Source: DYJK01 sp040755055
GTDB lineage: Bacteria > Bacteroidota > Ignavibacteria > Ignavibacteriales > Melioribacteraceae
Assembly: GCA_040755055.1 (NCBI GenBank)
Contig: JBFMBS010000025.1
Span: 6,064 to 70,063, forward strand
Length of the DNA stretch: 64,000 bases
Direction of reading: 5' to 3'
Shown: one piece after another, positions 25,625 to 35,094 of the stretch
Layout of the letters: each line of letters opens with the position of its first letter
How positions within the stretch are numbered: position 1 is the stretch's first letter
Notes under the pieces: model-generated
What the model saw: only the letters and a program-made list of their open reading frames with translations
Databases searched by the model: none
What the model was told of the DNA's origin: nothing
Made by a program: the position numbers and the translations under genes

Positions 25625-28186
25625 TTATTGTTTTCCTTCTGGATATAAAATACTTAGAATGCGATCTCTGCTATCCATAATGTGTGCCCGAGTTTCAATA
25701 TCAGTAGCCCGTGAAAGCGATTTGTTCAAAGTCGTTTCTAAAGCCATCAGTTCAGCTCTAAGTAAAGCACGAGCTTCACCTGGAACAGTAATTGTACCAC
25801 CTAATAATTGTTGAAGAACAGTCATTACTGCCAAAATTTCTTTTTGATCTCCCTCAGGTTTCAATTTACTTTCTATAATATCTATATACTCTCTCTGCAG
25901 ATTGCGGCGATATATGTCAATTTTAATTTTACGTAGCTGCTGCAATTCTTTCCAAACACCATGGCGGAGATCATCAAGCATTTCTGCAAGCGAGTATAAT
26001 TGCACATTCGGAGCGGAAGTGGCAGAACTATTAATTAGGCGAGCCATCCTAGTATTGTCAAGTAGAGTATTTAATAAATTACTATGTCCTTTTAACACTT
26101 GCTCTGTTACTTTATGCTGTCCAATCAACGATAAAATGTCTGGTCGAAGAATCTCTGTTGGCGTGCGAAAACCTTCTTGAACAACAAATTCTACACACTC
26201 TTTTTGTTTTTCTCTTGGAACTGGTTCATAAATTACGCCTGGCATGCCGGCAACCCGTTTAGTTTGAATTATACCACCCACATAGTTTGCAACGTGATCT
26301 AGCGTACGATTGCGTTGAGCAATAAGTGAACTAAAAACTTCTTCCAGTCTTTTGTAATTTTCTCCCTCATTTGTAGTAGCACCAATTAATAAACCAGCAA
26401 TTTCTTTTATGTTTTTTAGGCCATATGCAGTAGCTTTAACCGGGTCATCTCCGAGGTCCTCCTTCTGAACTGTGGGGTCGACTGGCCCAACGTCACCTTC
26501 CCACCTAAGATAAGGTTCAGTTTCTTGACGTGCAGCAATTTTATTCAGTTCATCTTTTTCATCATCCGAGGTTCTAGCTTTTATTATTGGTTTATAGCCC
26601 CATTCGATCACAAAGTAATCGTACGGTCCAATAGTGTTGTTTGCTAAATGTGCACCGTCTCCAGGTTGAGCGACATAATTAAACCTTGCATATTCCATTA
26701 TTGACGGCGTAATGCCGTACTTGGAGGTAAAAGTTTTGCTACGAAGACTGTCTACCGGATATAGTGCGCTTGATTTGTGATTGTGTCGTAAACCAATCGA
26801 GTGCCCCACTTCATGAGTAGCAACACTTTTCAATATCTCACCCATTAAACTATCGGGCAGTGGTAATGTGCGTATTTTAGGATTAAGATTGCCAACTTGA
26901 GTGAAATACAAACGCTCAAGAATATTTGGTATATTGTGGAAAATTCCTAGATCAGCATCAAGTATTTCACCCGTCCGCGGATCCGTAATACGCGGACCAT
27001 AAGCATTTGCTGTTGTTGAGGGCAACCAACGGATTACAGAATATCTTGCATCTTCTCCACTCCAGTCCGGATCTTCTTGTTCAGTTGGGGCGTATTGTGC
27101 AACGATAGCATTTTTAAACCCAGCTTTTTCAAATGCAACTTGCCAGTATTCCACTCCTTCTTTTAGCCAAGACTTCCATTTATCTGGCACTGCTCTATCG
27201 ATATAAAATACAATTGGTTTTATCGGTTCAACAAGTTCCCCACGCAAGAAGGCCGCGGTGTCTTTTGGTTCAAGACGCCAACGGGCAATGTAATCCCTAG
27301 CTTCAGTTTTATAGGAATTATATCCGTAATCAATCACACGATCAAAGAAATAGCCAACACGGTCATCATATAAACGTGGCATCATAGGGCGCTCTGGAAG
27401 CAGTACCATCGAGTGATGCATAGTAATAGTAGCAGCATTACTATTAACACCCCTTAACGATTCCGTAACCTTATATGTTAGAGTTGCTTCCATTTCGATA
27501 TTCTCAGGGAAAGATTTTACGTAATCAATAAAAGAACGCCTGGCATCCAGTCCTCCTAATTTCAGTTCCTTTTGAATTCTTTTGGTTAGTCCCATTTCTT
27601 CATTTGTAAACATTTTTGTAATATCAATTACTGCACTTGAACTATCTTTGTTAAATGCTTGTATATCAAACATCATGATTATAGGATATTGATTGCCTTT
27701 TACTACAGCATACGATATTGTAGTACTGTCAGCAGCAGTTATTCCAAGAAGAGCTTCTCTTAACAAAATCCAATTTTCTCTACGTTCCCAACAAATCACT
27801 CTTCTATTTACTTCGTCACCAGCATATCCTCGATTGGAAGCTTGAAGGGCGGGAAGTGTCATTGCCAATCTATTGACAAACAAAAATTCTTTGTGCAATT
27901 CTTTAAATGGAATTTCAAGAAAGAACTTACTCTTGACTTGGTGGACTATAAACACACCCGAATCGCTTTTTGCTTCTTTAGTAATAACTTGTGAATAAGG
28001 TTTTATTTTTACATTTGACCGAGTCGCTTGTGTATCTGCTTTTATTTCATTTGATGATTCAGAGTCTTGTTGTTGAAAAACATGAATACCTTCCGCATAC
28101 GTGGATTGGGAAAAAATTATCAACAAGACTATACTTAGAATTAATTTGAGAAACATCCTTACATTGTGTTGAAATTGATTTTTCAT
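25625..28186 (-). CDS. Large exported zinc metalloprotease (DUF5117/DUF4953 type)
   Basis: 853 aa from ATG 28186, preceded by AAGGAT and starting a clear signal peptide (NVRMFLKLILSIVLLIIFS). The active site HEVGHSIGLRHN (HExxHxxGxxH, around residue 460) marks a metzincin-like zinc protease. Flanking regions resemble the DUF5118-DUF5117-DUF4953 arrangement (FLVNRLAMTLPALQ, SVIRWLPSTTANAYGPR, DPRTGEILDADLG). No T9SS tail is present. It follows the TonB receptor gene, suggesting that protease and receptor act together on a peptide or protein substrate; that is inference. Confidence 0.88.
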   Translation of the reverse strand: MKNQFQHNVRMFLKLILSIVLLIIFSQSTYAEGIHVFQQQDSESSNEIKADTQATRSNVKIKPYSQVITKEAKSDSGVFIVHQVKSKFFLEIPFKELHKEFLFVNRLAMTLPALQASNRGYAGDEVNRRVICWERRENWILLREALLGITAADSTTISYAVVKGNQYPIIMMFDIQAFNKDSSSAVIDITKMFTNEEMGLTKRIQKELKLGGLDARRSFIDYVKSFPENIEMEATLTYKVTESLRGVNSNAATITMHHSMVLLPERPMMPRLYDDRVGYFFDRVIDYGYNSYKTEARDYIARWRLEPKDTAAFLRGELVEPIKPIVFYIDRAVPDKWKSWLKEGVEYWQVAFEKAGFKNAIVAQYAPTEQEDPDWSGEDARYSVIRWLPSTTANAYGPRITDPRTGEILDADLGIFHNIPNILERLYFTQVGNLNPKIRTLPLPDSLMGEILKSVATHEVGHSIGLRHNHKSSALYPVDSLRSKTFTSKYGITPSIMEYARFNYVAQPGDGAHLANNTIGPYDYFVIEWGYKPIIKARTSDDEKDELNKIAARQETEPYLRWEGDVGPVDPTVQKEDLGDDPVKATAYGLKNIKEIAGLLIGATTNEGENYKRLEEVFSSLIAQRNRTLDHVANYVGGIIQTKRVAGMPGVIYEPVPREKQKECVEFVVQEGFRTPTEILRPDILSLIGQHKVTEQVLKGHSNLLNTLLDNTRMARLINSSATSAPNVQLYSLAEMLDDLRHGVWKELQQLRKIKIDIYRRNLQREYIDIIESKLKPEGDQKEILAVMTVLQQLLGGTITVPGEARALLRAELMALETTLNKSLSRATDIETRAHIMDSRDRILSILYPEGKQ

Positions 28187-28312
28187 TATTGATATCCTTT
28201 TTCTTCTAGTTATTTTTTGCAAGATTGCATTCATACAAATGCTTTTATTCACTTCCTTGCAGTCATCGCAAAACATAATTCCTTGGCAAGACATGGAATG
28301 TTTATCAAACTC

Positions 28313-31099
28313 TTAATAGCTCAACCTCACGCCCAATACAGTTGTTCTACCTTGGACAGCATAAGTGTTTTTAAGGTCAGCCCCCGTGTCGTTAAATAGA
28401 TTTGTAATATTCAGAAATACGTTTAAGTTCTTAGTCAATTGCTGTTCAGCACGCAAATTAAATTTCCAATAAGTTGGATACTCAACACGATAAGAACGAG
28501 TTATTGACTTTTTAGATACATACACACCATCAATGAGTACTGTTGTGGGTAATTCAGAATATGGCAACTCTAGATCGCGATGAGGTGCAGAACCATAACG
28601 ATAGTCATACCAGGCACAGTAATCAACACCTCTACCTCCGCCGCTGAACTGCCAATAGACTCCCAAATTTCCTTCCCATACTCTAATATTAATACCGCCA
28701 CCGCCAGAATGTTTAGGTACCCCATTTATTCGATCCCCAACTTCATAGATTTGTGTGGGGCCTGGTACATACTGATTGGAAATTGCTTCTATAACATTAT
28801 CAGAATAAGTATAATTAGCATTCAGCGTTATTGGAATACCCATAGCTACAAAACTTAATTTCCCTTGTAATTCATAACCTGCTATTGTGACACTGCCAAT
28901 GTTTATATGTTGATAAGTCTGTACTCCATTGACCATGCCTAAATCATTAACCATTATAGCATCTTTTCCTTCTTCACTAAATCTGGTCATAGAAATTGAA
29001 GCATCATTTTTCCAATATATTTCTAACCCAGCATCCCACCCTTCTCTTTTTTCCGGAGCTAAATCGGGATTAGGTAAGTAAACAACTGTGCTAGAAACAC
29101 TGCCAGTTGTATAAGAAGGATTCACTGGCCGTACTGCAGTCCCATATTCTCCACGTACCCTTAAACTCATTTCTCCGATATTATGTGTATAGGTTAATCC
29201 AAACCGAGGCGGAACAATATATGTTTTCTTTGCGCCTCTTGGATCAGTTTTTCCAGCCATTGATGTTGTAAAAAATAATTTTTCTTTGTAGCCAATCTCA
29301 ACCATTCCGGAATATCCGCTTGTCCATCTTTCTGTACTGGAAAATGTTCTCGTGCCTTCCGGCTCTGATCTCACATCGCCATATTCATTAAACCTAATAC
29401 CGAGCGCCGTTCCGCTAGCAGAATTATATGATGAATATTCTCCGCCGGCTGTAAGCCGCATTGAAAATAATTCCCCAATCACAAGCCGGTATGCAGTATT
29501 ATAACGAATAGTTTGACGACTATATGTATTATTGTATAATACTTGAGTTGTATCCGAGGCGGTTAGATAGTGCGGATTAACTTGATGGTACTCAAACTGA
29601 TTAACATCTTGTCCTAATATTAAGTTATGTATCCACTCCGGGGTAGCTTGATATGTTACATTCAATCCTAAAGTAGTTTGATTATAAGCGGTTTCATAAT
29701 CGGGGTATTTCATACCCTGTCTATACCCCGTGGGAGCGAGTCCTGGCCAGCGCTCGTACACATAATCTGTTGTTGCTTGAGTTCCATCTCTTTTTGACCA
29801 AAGAGCTGTAAGGTTAGCAATCACCGGTCCTTGCACTACTTTTACTCCACTGGAGACACTAATAGTTTTTGCATCGTAATTCTTAGTCCATTCGCCAACA
29901 GTTGAATAACCCACTCCAACATTATATGATAAAGCTTCTTTCCCACCGCTCACTTGAATGTTATTGTCTGTTTTTATTGGTTTCACATCGAGCGGAGTAT
30001 ATTTTGCTTCAATATAACCGGCAGAAATCTTAGCATCTACTCTTAAACGATCTCTGCCTGAACCTTTTTTGGTAATTATTTGAATTACACCTCCGGTAGC
30101 TTCAGCACCATAAAGTGCTGCAGCTTGAGCACCACGTATTACTTCAACTCTCTCTATACTTTGAAGGTTAATGGTAGAAAGAAGCGTCATATCTGCTAAC
30201 TCTACACCATCGATATAAATTTTCGCATAATCTTCTGTCAAAAAGCCGCTGCCGCGTAAATAAATATAAGAGGCGGCATCAAACTGACCCTGATCTAAAG
30301 CGAACACACCAGGTATTTCCCCTTTAAGCAAATCGGTAAAGTTACTTGTATTCTTTTCCTCAATTTGCTTAGCAGTCAGAACAGCAATATCCGCTGGAAT
30401 TTCTTTTCGCTTCGTTTCAAATGCAACACCAGTAACGACCACTTCATCCAAACCAACAGCTTCTTCGTCCAACACAAAATTAGCTTCTGTTATTTTTCCA
30501 GCCATTACAACTACTGTCTGAAAAATCTGTCCGTAGCCGATTGCACTTATTCTAACCTCATACTTGCCGGGCGGTACTTTTTTAATTATATAATAACCTT
30601 CAGCATCCGCAGCAGTACCAATATTTAAGCCGATAATAAGAAGATTGGCGCCGGGTATCCCGGTTTGTGTACGTGCATCTTTAACAGTCCCGGTAATTGT
30701 ACCGGTTTCCGCAACTGAAGAATTGATTTTCTCTCTTTCACGCCACTCGGCTTTCTTGATTGTTATTTGATTATTTATTCTGTTAAAAACCAATCCGTAG
30801 TCATTTGCAAATACTTCAAGAATGTTGTAAAGAGATTCATCGGTAACATTGATAGTTACTTTCTCATTCACCGGGATTTCCTCGCTAGAATAGAAAAATT
30901 TGAAGTCGGACTTTTTCTCTATGATCTGGATAACTTCTTCAAGGGAAACTTCTTTTACATTAACAGTAATTTTAACATTATGTAAGTTTTGTCCTTCGGA
31001 AGAAGAAGCGAGAAGAATATTGACTAGCAAACCTTGAACTAGTATGCCTAAAAAAGAATAAAAGGCAACCATTCGTAGAATCCTTAAAATATTTTTCAT
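28313..31099 (-). CDS. TonB-dependent receptor with STN signalling domain
   Basis: 928-aa outer-membrane receptor. After a signal peptide comes an STN domain (about 40-110, VSLEEVIQIIEKKSDFKFFY), a carboxypeptidase-regulatory-like domain (about 130-210, GTVKDARTQTGIPGANLLI), a plug (DIAVLTAKQIEEKNTSNFTD) and a 22-strand-type barrel ending VQGRTTVLGVRLSY with a terminal aromatic. The STN domain is what FecR-type anti-sigma factors contact, and fecR and the ECF sigma gene lie directly upstream in the same direction. It is a SusC/FecA-like transducer; the ligand is unknown. Confidence 0.92.
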   Translation of the reverse strand: MKNILRILRMVAFYSFLGILVQGLLVNILLASSSEGQNLHNVKITVNVKEVSLEEVIQIIEKKSDFKFFYSSEEIPVNEKVTINVTDESLYNILEVFANDYGLVFNRINNQITIKKAEWREREKINSSVAETGTITGTVKDARTQTGIPGANLLIIGLNIGTAADAEGYYIIKKVPPGKYEVRISAIGYGQIFQTVVVMAGKITEANFVLDEEAVGLDEVVVTGVAFETKRKEIPADIAVLTAKQIEEKNTSNFTDLLKGEIPGVFALDQGQFDAASYIYLRGSGFLTEDYAKIYIDGVELADMTLLSTINLQSIERVEVIRGAQAAALYGAEATGGVIQIITKKGSGRDRLRVDAKISAGYIEAKYTPLDVKPIKTDNNIQVSGGKEALSYNVGVGYSTVGEWTKNYDAKTISVSSGVKVVQGPVIANLTALWSKRDGTQATTDYVYERWPGLAPTGYRQGMKYPDYETAYNQTTLGLNVTYQATPEWIHNLILGQDVNQFEYHQVNPHYLTASDTTQVLYNNTYSRQTIRYNTAYRLVIGELFSMRLTAGGEYSSYNSASGTALGIRFNEYGDVRSEPEGTRTFSSTERWTSGYSGMVEIGYKEKLFFTTSMAGKTDPRGAKKTYIVPPRFGLTYTHNIGEMSLRVRGEYGTAVRPVNPSYTTGSVSSTVVYLPNPDLAPEKREGWDAGLEIYWKNDASISMTRFSEEGKDAIMVNDLGMVNGVQTYQHINIGSVTIAGYELQGKLSFVAMGIPITLNANYTYSDNVIEAISNQYVPGPTQIYEVGDRINGVPKHSGGGGINIRVWEGNLGVYWQFSGGGRGVDYCAWYDYRYGSAPHRDLELPYSELPTTVLIDGVYVSKKSITRSYRVEYPTYWKFNLRAEQQLTKNLNVFLNITNLFNDTGADLKNTYAVQGRTTVLGVRLSY

Positions 31100-31153
31100 A
31101 TTTTAATTCTTGGGTAAGTTAAACATTAGTTATTTATTGATGTTTGACTGCAA

Positions 31154-31184
31154 AGCCGTAGCAATCTGCAATATTGCTACGGCT
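31154..31184 (-). promoter_or_regulatory. Strong hairpin in the leader of the TonB receptor gene
   Basis: AGCCGTAGCAAT and ATTGCTACGGCT form a perfect 12-bp stem with a 7-base loop, 55 bases before the receptor ATG. No long T run follows, so it is not a clear terminator. Just upstream, at 31213-31217, is a perfect GGAGG serving an ATG-GTA-TGA mini-ORF (31207-31199), whose stop overlaps a 22-codon ORF running through the hairpin (31202-31134). Confidence 0.5.
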
Positions 31185-31299
31185 ATAATTTTCATTTTTC
31201 ATACCATTTTAACCTCCCTCTTTTATTTTAATAATCCTTTGTTTGTAAAAGTTGTTTATTAAATACTATAAAAACAGTCTGAACATTAAGCATCCAGCA

Positions 31300-32337
31300 T
31301 CAAACACTTTTTTTGTAGAAGATTACTTTTTGTAGTATGTTGTTTTCACTTATTGTTTTGTATTCAAGTTTAGTAAATGATTTTAAAGTATTGATTATCG
31401 TCCAGAAAGATTCGTTCTCAAAGTTTGCATTTATTTTTACGTTTGTAATAGTAGGATCGGATAATTCAACATCCACTCCAAATGTTCGTTTCAGCACTAT
31501 TAATATTTCCTCCAACGGTTCTTCCTTAAAAACTAATATGTTATCTTTCCAGCCCACTGTTTGAATAAGATCGAAATTATTCATTACCATACTCTTTGAG
31601 GTTAACTCGTATTTAAGTTGTTCCATTGGAGTAAGTATTAATTCATTCTCTCTATTTTCAACTTTTACCTTCCCTTCAACTAATGATACAATAATGCTCT
31701 TTTCATTTGGATATGCTTTAACATCGAAAGTTGTACCGAGTGCAGTAGTAACAACATTATTGGTTATAACTTTGAATGGTTTTTCTGGATCGTGAGCAAC
31801 TTCAAAATACGCTTCTCCTACAAGCTCAACGGTTCTTTCATTATTAACAAAACTAATCGGGTACAACAACTGGCTCTCTGCATTCAATGTAATTTTCGTC
31901 CCGTCAATTAAAGTAATAAATGATTTTTGCCCGGGTGCCGTAATTTCTTCATTAAATGTATACTTCGGTTCGTTATTCTTAGAAGGGAAAAATAGAATAT
32001 AAAAACCGTAGGCAAGAATTGTTATAAATGCAATTGAAGCCGCTGCTTTAAAAATAAATTGTTTCAACAAACCAACGTGTCTCTGGTGTGCTTTTGCCTT
32101 TTTATATTTCGGCTCGTACACTTTAATCTTATTCAGTAAAGTGCTCATTCCTCTTTCAAAATCATAATTGCTATCGTTTGAGATATTATTTTTAGATTCC
32201 CACTGCATACTCATTACTTCAAATAGATCCTTGTACTCGGCATCTTCTAAATACGAGTTTAATTCCTCGATCTCTTTTAACGTTGCTTCTTTTGAAAGGT
32301 ATCTGGTAATTAACTTGATAAAACGATCATTATCCAT
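31300..32337 (-). CDS. FecR-type anti-sigma factor
   Basis: 345 aa from ATG 32337 (TTG at 32349 is an alternative). It has an N-terminal cytoplasmic helical region, one membrane span (about residues 90-110, AASIAFITILAYGFYILFF) and a periplasmic FecR domain (TAPGQKSFITLIDGTKITLNAES, ERTVELVGEAYFEVAHDPEKPF, TALGTTFDVKAYPNE) followed by a DUF4974/STN-like end (EEILIVLKRTFGVDVEL). It passes the signal from the receptor at 28313 to the sigma factor at 32495. Confidence 0.93.
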   Translation of the reverse strand: MDNDRFIKLITRYLSKEATLKEIEELNSYLEDAEYKDLFEVMSMQWESKNNISNDSNYDFERGMSTLLNKIKVYEPKYKKAKAHQRHVGLLKQFIFKAAASIAFITILAYGFYILFFPSKNNEPKYTFNEEITAPGQKSFITLIDGTKITLNAESQLLYPISFVNNERTVELVGEAYFEVAHDPEKPFKVITNNVVTTALGTTFDVKAYPNEKSIIVSLVEGKVKVENRENELILTPMEQLKYELTSKSMVMNNFDLIQTVGWKDNILVFKEEPLEEILIVLKRTFGVDVELSDPTITNVKINANFENESFWTIINTLKSFTKLEYKTISENNILQKVIFYKKSV

Positions 32338-32438
32338 TTTCAGTTTCAATATTGTGTGGTTTCTACACTTGAGGACAGATCGAAAAAATGAAATCTACCA
32401 GTCTGAACACAAAAAAAATTAATAACCTTTTAATGTAG

Positions 32439-32457
32439 GGCGATTCGCTGAATCGCC
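32439..32457. repeat. Short perfect hairpin between sigma and fecR genes
   Basis: GGCGATTC and GAATCGCC pair around GCT. On the minus strand no T run follows. It may act as an mRNA processing or stability element in the sigma-fecR transcript. Confidence 0.4.
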
Positions 32458-32494
32458 TTCTTTTAAAAACCTCGTAGAGTTGCCAATTGTTAGC

Positions 32495-33064
32495 TTAAAA
32501 ATATTTCTGTGATTTGATTCTTGAATAATGGTTGGCAATAAATCTAACGGCTTCTACCATGTGATTTTGCACGGTTCTAACTGTAATCGATAGTACTTGT
32601 GCTATCTCTTTATATTTCAGCCCGTCGATTCTGTTCATTCTAAAAATTAACTGTCGTTTGGGGGGCAATTGCGAAATTATTTTCTCGATCTCATCTTCTA
32701 ACTCTTGCTGAAGAATATGACTATCTGCAGAATCGGCAGATAATGATCTATTCTTTTCAACGAAGTAGATATCTTCAAAATGTCTGTTGTCGCTTTGCAA
32801 ATAATTCATAGAGCGATTTTTAACAGCGGTGAAAAGATAAGCACGAAGATTATTCGGTATTTTCATTTCTTCTCTTTTAAGCCAGATATAAAGGAAAACA
32901 TCCGATACTACTTCTTCAGATATTAGATTACTTCTCACATACTTATGAGCAAAGCTACATAGCATGTGAAAATATCTTCTATACAAAGTTTCAAGAGCGT
33001 GATGTTCACCCTTCTTAACAAGTTTTAACAACTCTTCGTCACTTATTTGAAATACTTCAGCCAT
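32495..33064 (-). CDS. ECF RNA polymerase sigma factor (sigma-70 family)
   Basis: 189 aa from ATG 33064. Region 2 (LETLYRRYFHMLCSFAHKYV then DVFLYIWLKREEM, about 25-75) and region 4 (QLPPKRQLIFRMNRIDGLKY followed by EIAQVLSITVRTVQNHMVEA, about 130-180) are both clear, and the linker is short as in ECF factors. It is the first gene of the sigma/anti-sigma/receptor series and resembles the ECF sigma factors of Bacteroidota that control SusC-like loci. It should activate the receptor, protease and perhaps its own promoter. Confidence 0.93.
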   Translation of the reverse strand: MAEVFQISDEELLKLVKKGEHHALETLYRRYFHMLCSFAHKYVRSNLISEEVVSDVFLYIWLKREEMKIPNNLRAYLFTAVKNRSMNYLQSDNRHFEDIYFVEKNRSLSADSADSHILQQELEDEIEKIISQLPPKRQLIFRMNRIDGLKYKEIAQVLSITVRTVQNHMVEAVRFIANHYSRIKSQKYF

Positions 33065-33274
33065 TTTCAATAAGCTTTCTTTTACAAGTCAATATCAACT
33101 TAACAATTAATTAATATATAGCAAAGAAAATTCTAAATTGTAGAGTTAACGCGCGTTATGCCGAAAATACTTTTAACAAATAATTTTTTGAATTAATTCA
33201 TTTTTGTTTATATGTTTAGTTCAAAATAGTAGATAGTTATTAATGGAAAGGATCATTACGACAGCTTTCTTCAA

Positions 33275-33412
33275 TTATTCATCCCATCTTAAATTATCAT
33301 TCTTATCAAATGCCCAATCCACGGTTAACATAATTTCATTTTCATATAGATTTGCAAAACAATAACAACAAGGGAAAAAATATAGCGTATCAATATTAAA
33401 TTGAATTTTCAC
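33275..33412 (-). CDS. Possible 45-aa Cys/aromatic-rich small ORF
   Basis: From GTG 33412 the frame reads MKIQFNIDTLYFFPCCYCFA, then NLYENEIMLTVDWAFDKNDN and LRWDE with a stop. The composition (CCYC, many aromatics, acidic end) is unusual for random AT-rich DNA, but there is no good ribosome site, and an in-frame TAG lies 9 codons upstream. It could equally be the tail of a decayed gene. The rest of 33065-33508 is divergent promoter space between the sigma factor and tldD with nothing else recognised. Confidence 0.22.
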   Translation of the reverse strand: MKIQFNIDTLYFFPCCYCFANLYENEIMLTVDWAFDKNDNLRWDE

Positions 33413-33508
33413 TACCCGGGTTTTAATACAAAGTTTCTAATATTATTTCCTCTCTATATGAAAAAAGTTAACTACCATAATTTGTAACCAACCAAAAAAG
33501 GGGGTTTT

Positions 33509-35059
33509 ATGGGTCAAAAAATCTCACGCAGAAAATTTATTGAGAACGGTTCTAAAGGTTTGATTGCTGCAGCAGTTATTCCTTCATTCCTGAGTAGTGA
33601 TATCACGAAGGCTTTCGCGGCAACCAAAGGAGAAACGATGAAACTGAATGATTACTACGATCATTTCGGTATTAATGAGAAAATGATTCAAGAAGTATTC
33701 ACAGAAGCACTATCGCGCGGAGGTGATTATTGCGATCTTTTCTTCGAACATAACATCGCAAATTATATCGGTCTTGAGGATAAGGAAGTAAACCGCGCAT
33801 ACTCAAATGTATCTTTTGGCGTTGGTATTCGTGTGTTAAAAGGTGATCAAACCGGCTATTCATTTACAGAAGAAATAACTCCCAATGCAATGAAACTTGC
33901 AGCACAAACTGCGGCAAATATTGCGAACGGCAGTAAGAAAATCGGTCCGGTCGAACTTAAACTAAGAGAAACACCAAATTACTATCCAATCAATACACCG
34001 TGGGAAGAGATTTCAATCAATCAAAAAATTCCTTACTTGCAGCAGATCAATGAAAAAGTCTTTGCAGAAGATAAGCGTGTAATCAAAGCAAACATTTGGT
34101 TCAGCAACGAAACCTCTTATTCTCTTGTAATCACTTCCGAAGGAGTTGTTGCTTATGATTACCGCCCGATGGGTCAAATCTCTGTTTCGGTAAATGCAGA
34201 ACAAGATGGAAAGCGCGAGCAGAATTACTTTGATCTTTCCGGCAGAAGAGGAATTGAATTTTTTACACCAGAAAATATAGACCGTCTTGCAAAAGAACCG
34301 GTACGTAGAACTATAGCACTCTTTGAAGCAGTAAAACCGGAAGCCGGTGAAATGGAAGTTGTTCTTGCAGCCGGAAGCTCCGGTATTCTTCTCCATGAAG
34401 CAATCGGTCACGGTATGGAAGCCGATTTCAACCGGAAGAATATTTCAATCTTTGCGGATAAGATCAATAAACCGGTCGCTGAAAGTTTTGTTTCGATTGT
34501 TGATGACGGTACAAATCCAAACATACGCGGTTCAATTAATGTTGATGACGAAGCTAATTCGACCGAAAAAACATTTCTTGTTGAGAATGGAATTCTACGC
34601 AGTTACTTACATGATAGAATAAGTGCACAGCATTACAAAGTAAATCCAACCGGCAGCGGCAGAAGACAATCATTCCGCCATGTTCCCCAGCCGAGAATGA
34701 GAAATACTTATATGCTTCCAGGTCCCCACAAAAAAGATGAAATAATTGCGAGCGTTAAAAAAGGAATTTATGCCGAGATGTTTACAAACGGACAAGTGTT
34801 TATCGGCGCCGGAGATTTTACGTTCTATGTAAAATCAGGCTTCTTGATTGAAGATGGAAAATTAACTAAACCAATTAAAGATGTTAATATAATCGGGAAC
34901 GGTCCCCAAGTACTTAAAGACATTGTAATGGTCGGTGATGATCTTGCAATGGCAGAGGGCGGATGGACTTGCGGTAAGAATGGTCAGGGTGTTCCCGTTT
35001 CGATGGGACTGCCAACGGTTAAAGTTTCCAAGATAACTGTAGGCGGAGTTCAATCATAA
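33509..35059 (+). CDS. tldD: TldD-family metalloprotease with Tat-like signal
   Basis: 516 aa. The N-terminus KISRRKFIENGSKGLIAAAV has a twin-arginine motif, so export is predicted, unusual for TldD of enterobacteria, which is cytosolic. The zinc site HEAIGH (HExxxH, about 296-301) lies in SSGILLHEAIGHGMEADF; the C-terminal part has GGWTCGKNGQGVPVSMG, typical of TldD. TldD and TldE/PmbA form a heterodimeric protease that trims peptides, including microcin B17 and other RiPPs. pmbA follows 35 bases downstream with an AAGAGG ribosome site. Confidence 0.92.
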   Translation: MGQKISRRKFIENGSKGLIAAAVIPSFLSSDITKAFAATKGETMKLNDYYDHFGINEKMIQEVFTEALSRGGDYCDLFFEHNIANYIGLEDKEVNRAYSNVSFGVGIRVLKGDQTGYSFTEEITPNAMKLAAQTAANIANGSKKIGPVELKLRETPNYYPINTPWEEISINQKIPYLQQINEKVFAEDKRVIKANIWFSNETSYSLVITSEGVVAYDYRPMGQISVSVNAEQDGKREQNYFDLSGRRGIEFFTPENIDRLAKEPVRRTIALFEAVKPEAGEMEVVLAAGSSGILLHEAIGHGMEADFNRKNISIFADKINKPVAESFVSIVDDGTNPNIRGSINVDDEANSTEKTFLVENGILRSYLHDRISAQHYKVNPTGSGRRQSFRHVPQPRMRNTYMLPGPHKKDEIIASVKKGIYAEMFTNGQVFIGAGDFTFYVKSGFLIEDGKLTKPIKDVNIIGNGPQVLKDIVMVGDDLAMAEGGWTCGKNGQGVPVSMGLPTVKVSKITVGGVQS

Positions 35060-35094
35060 CAACTAATTGGTTTATTAATTAAAAGAGGTTAACA

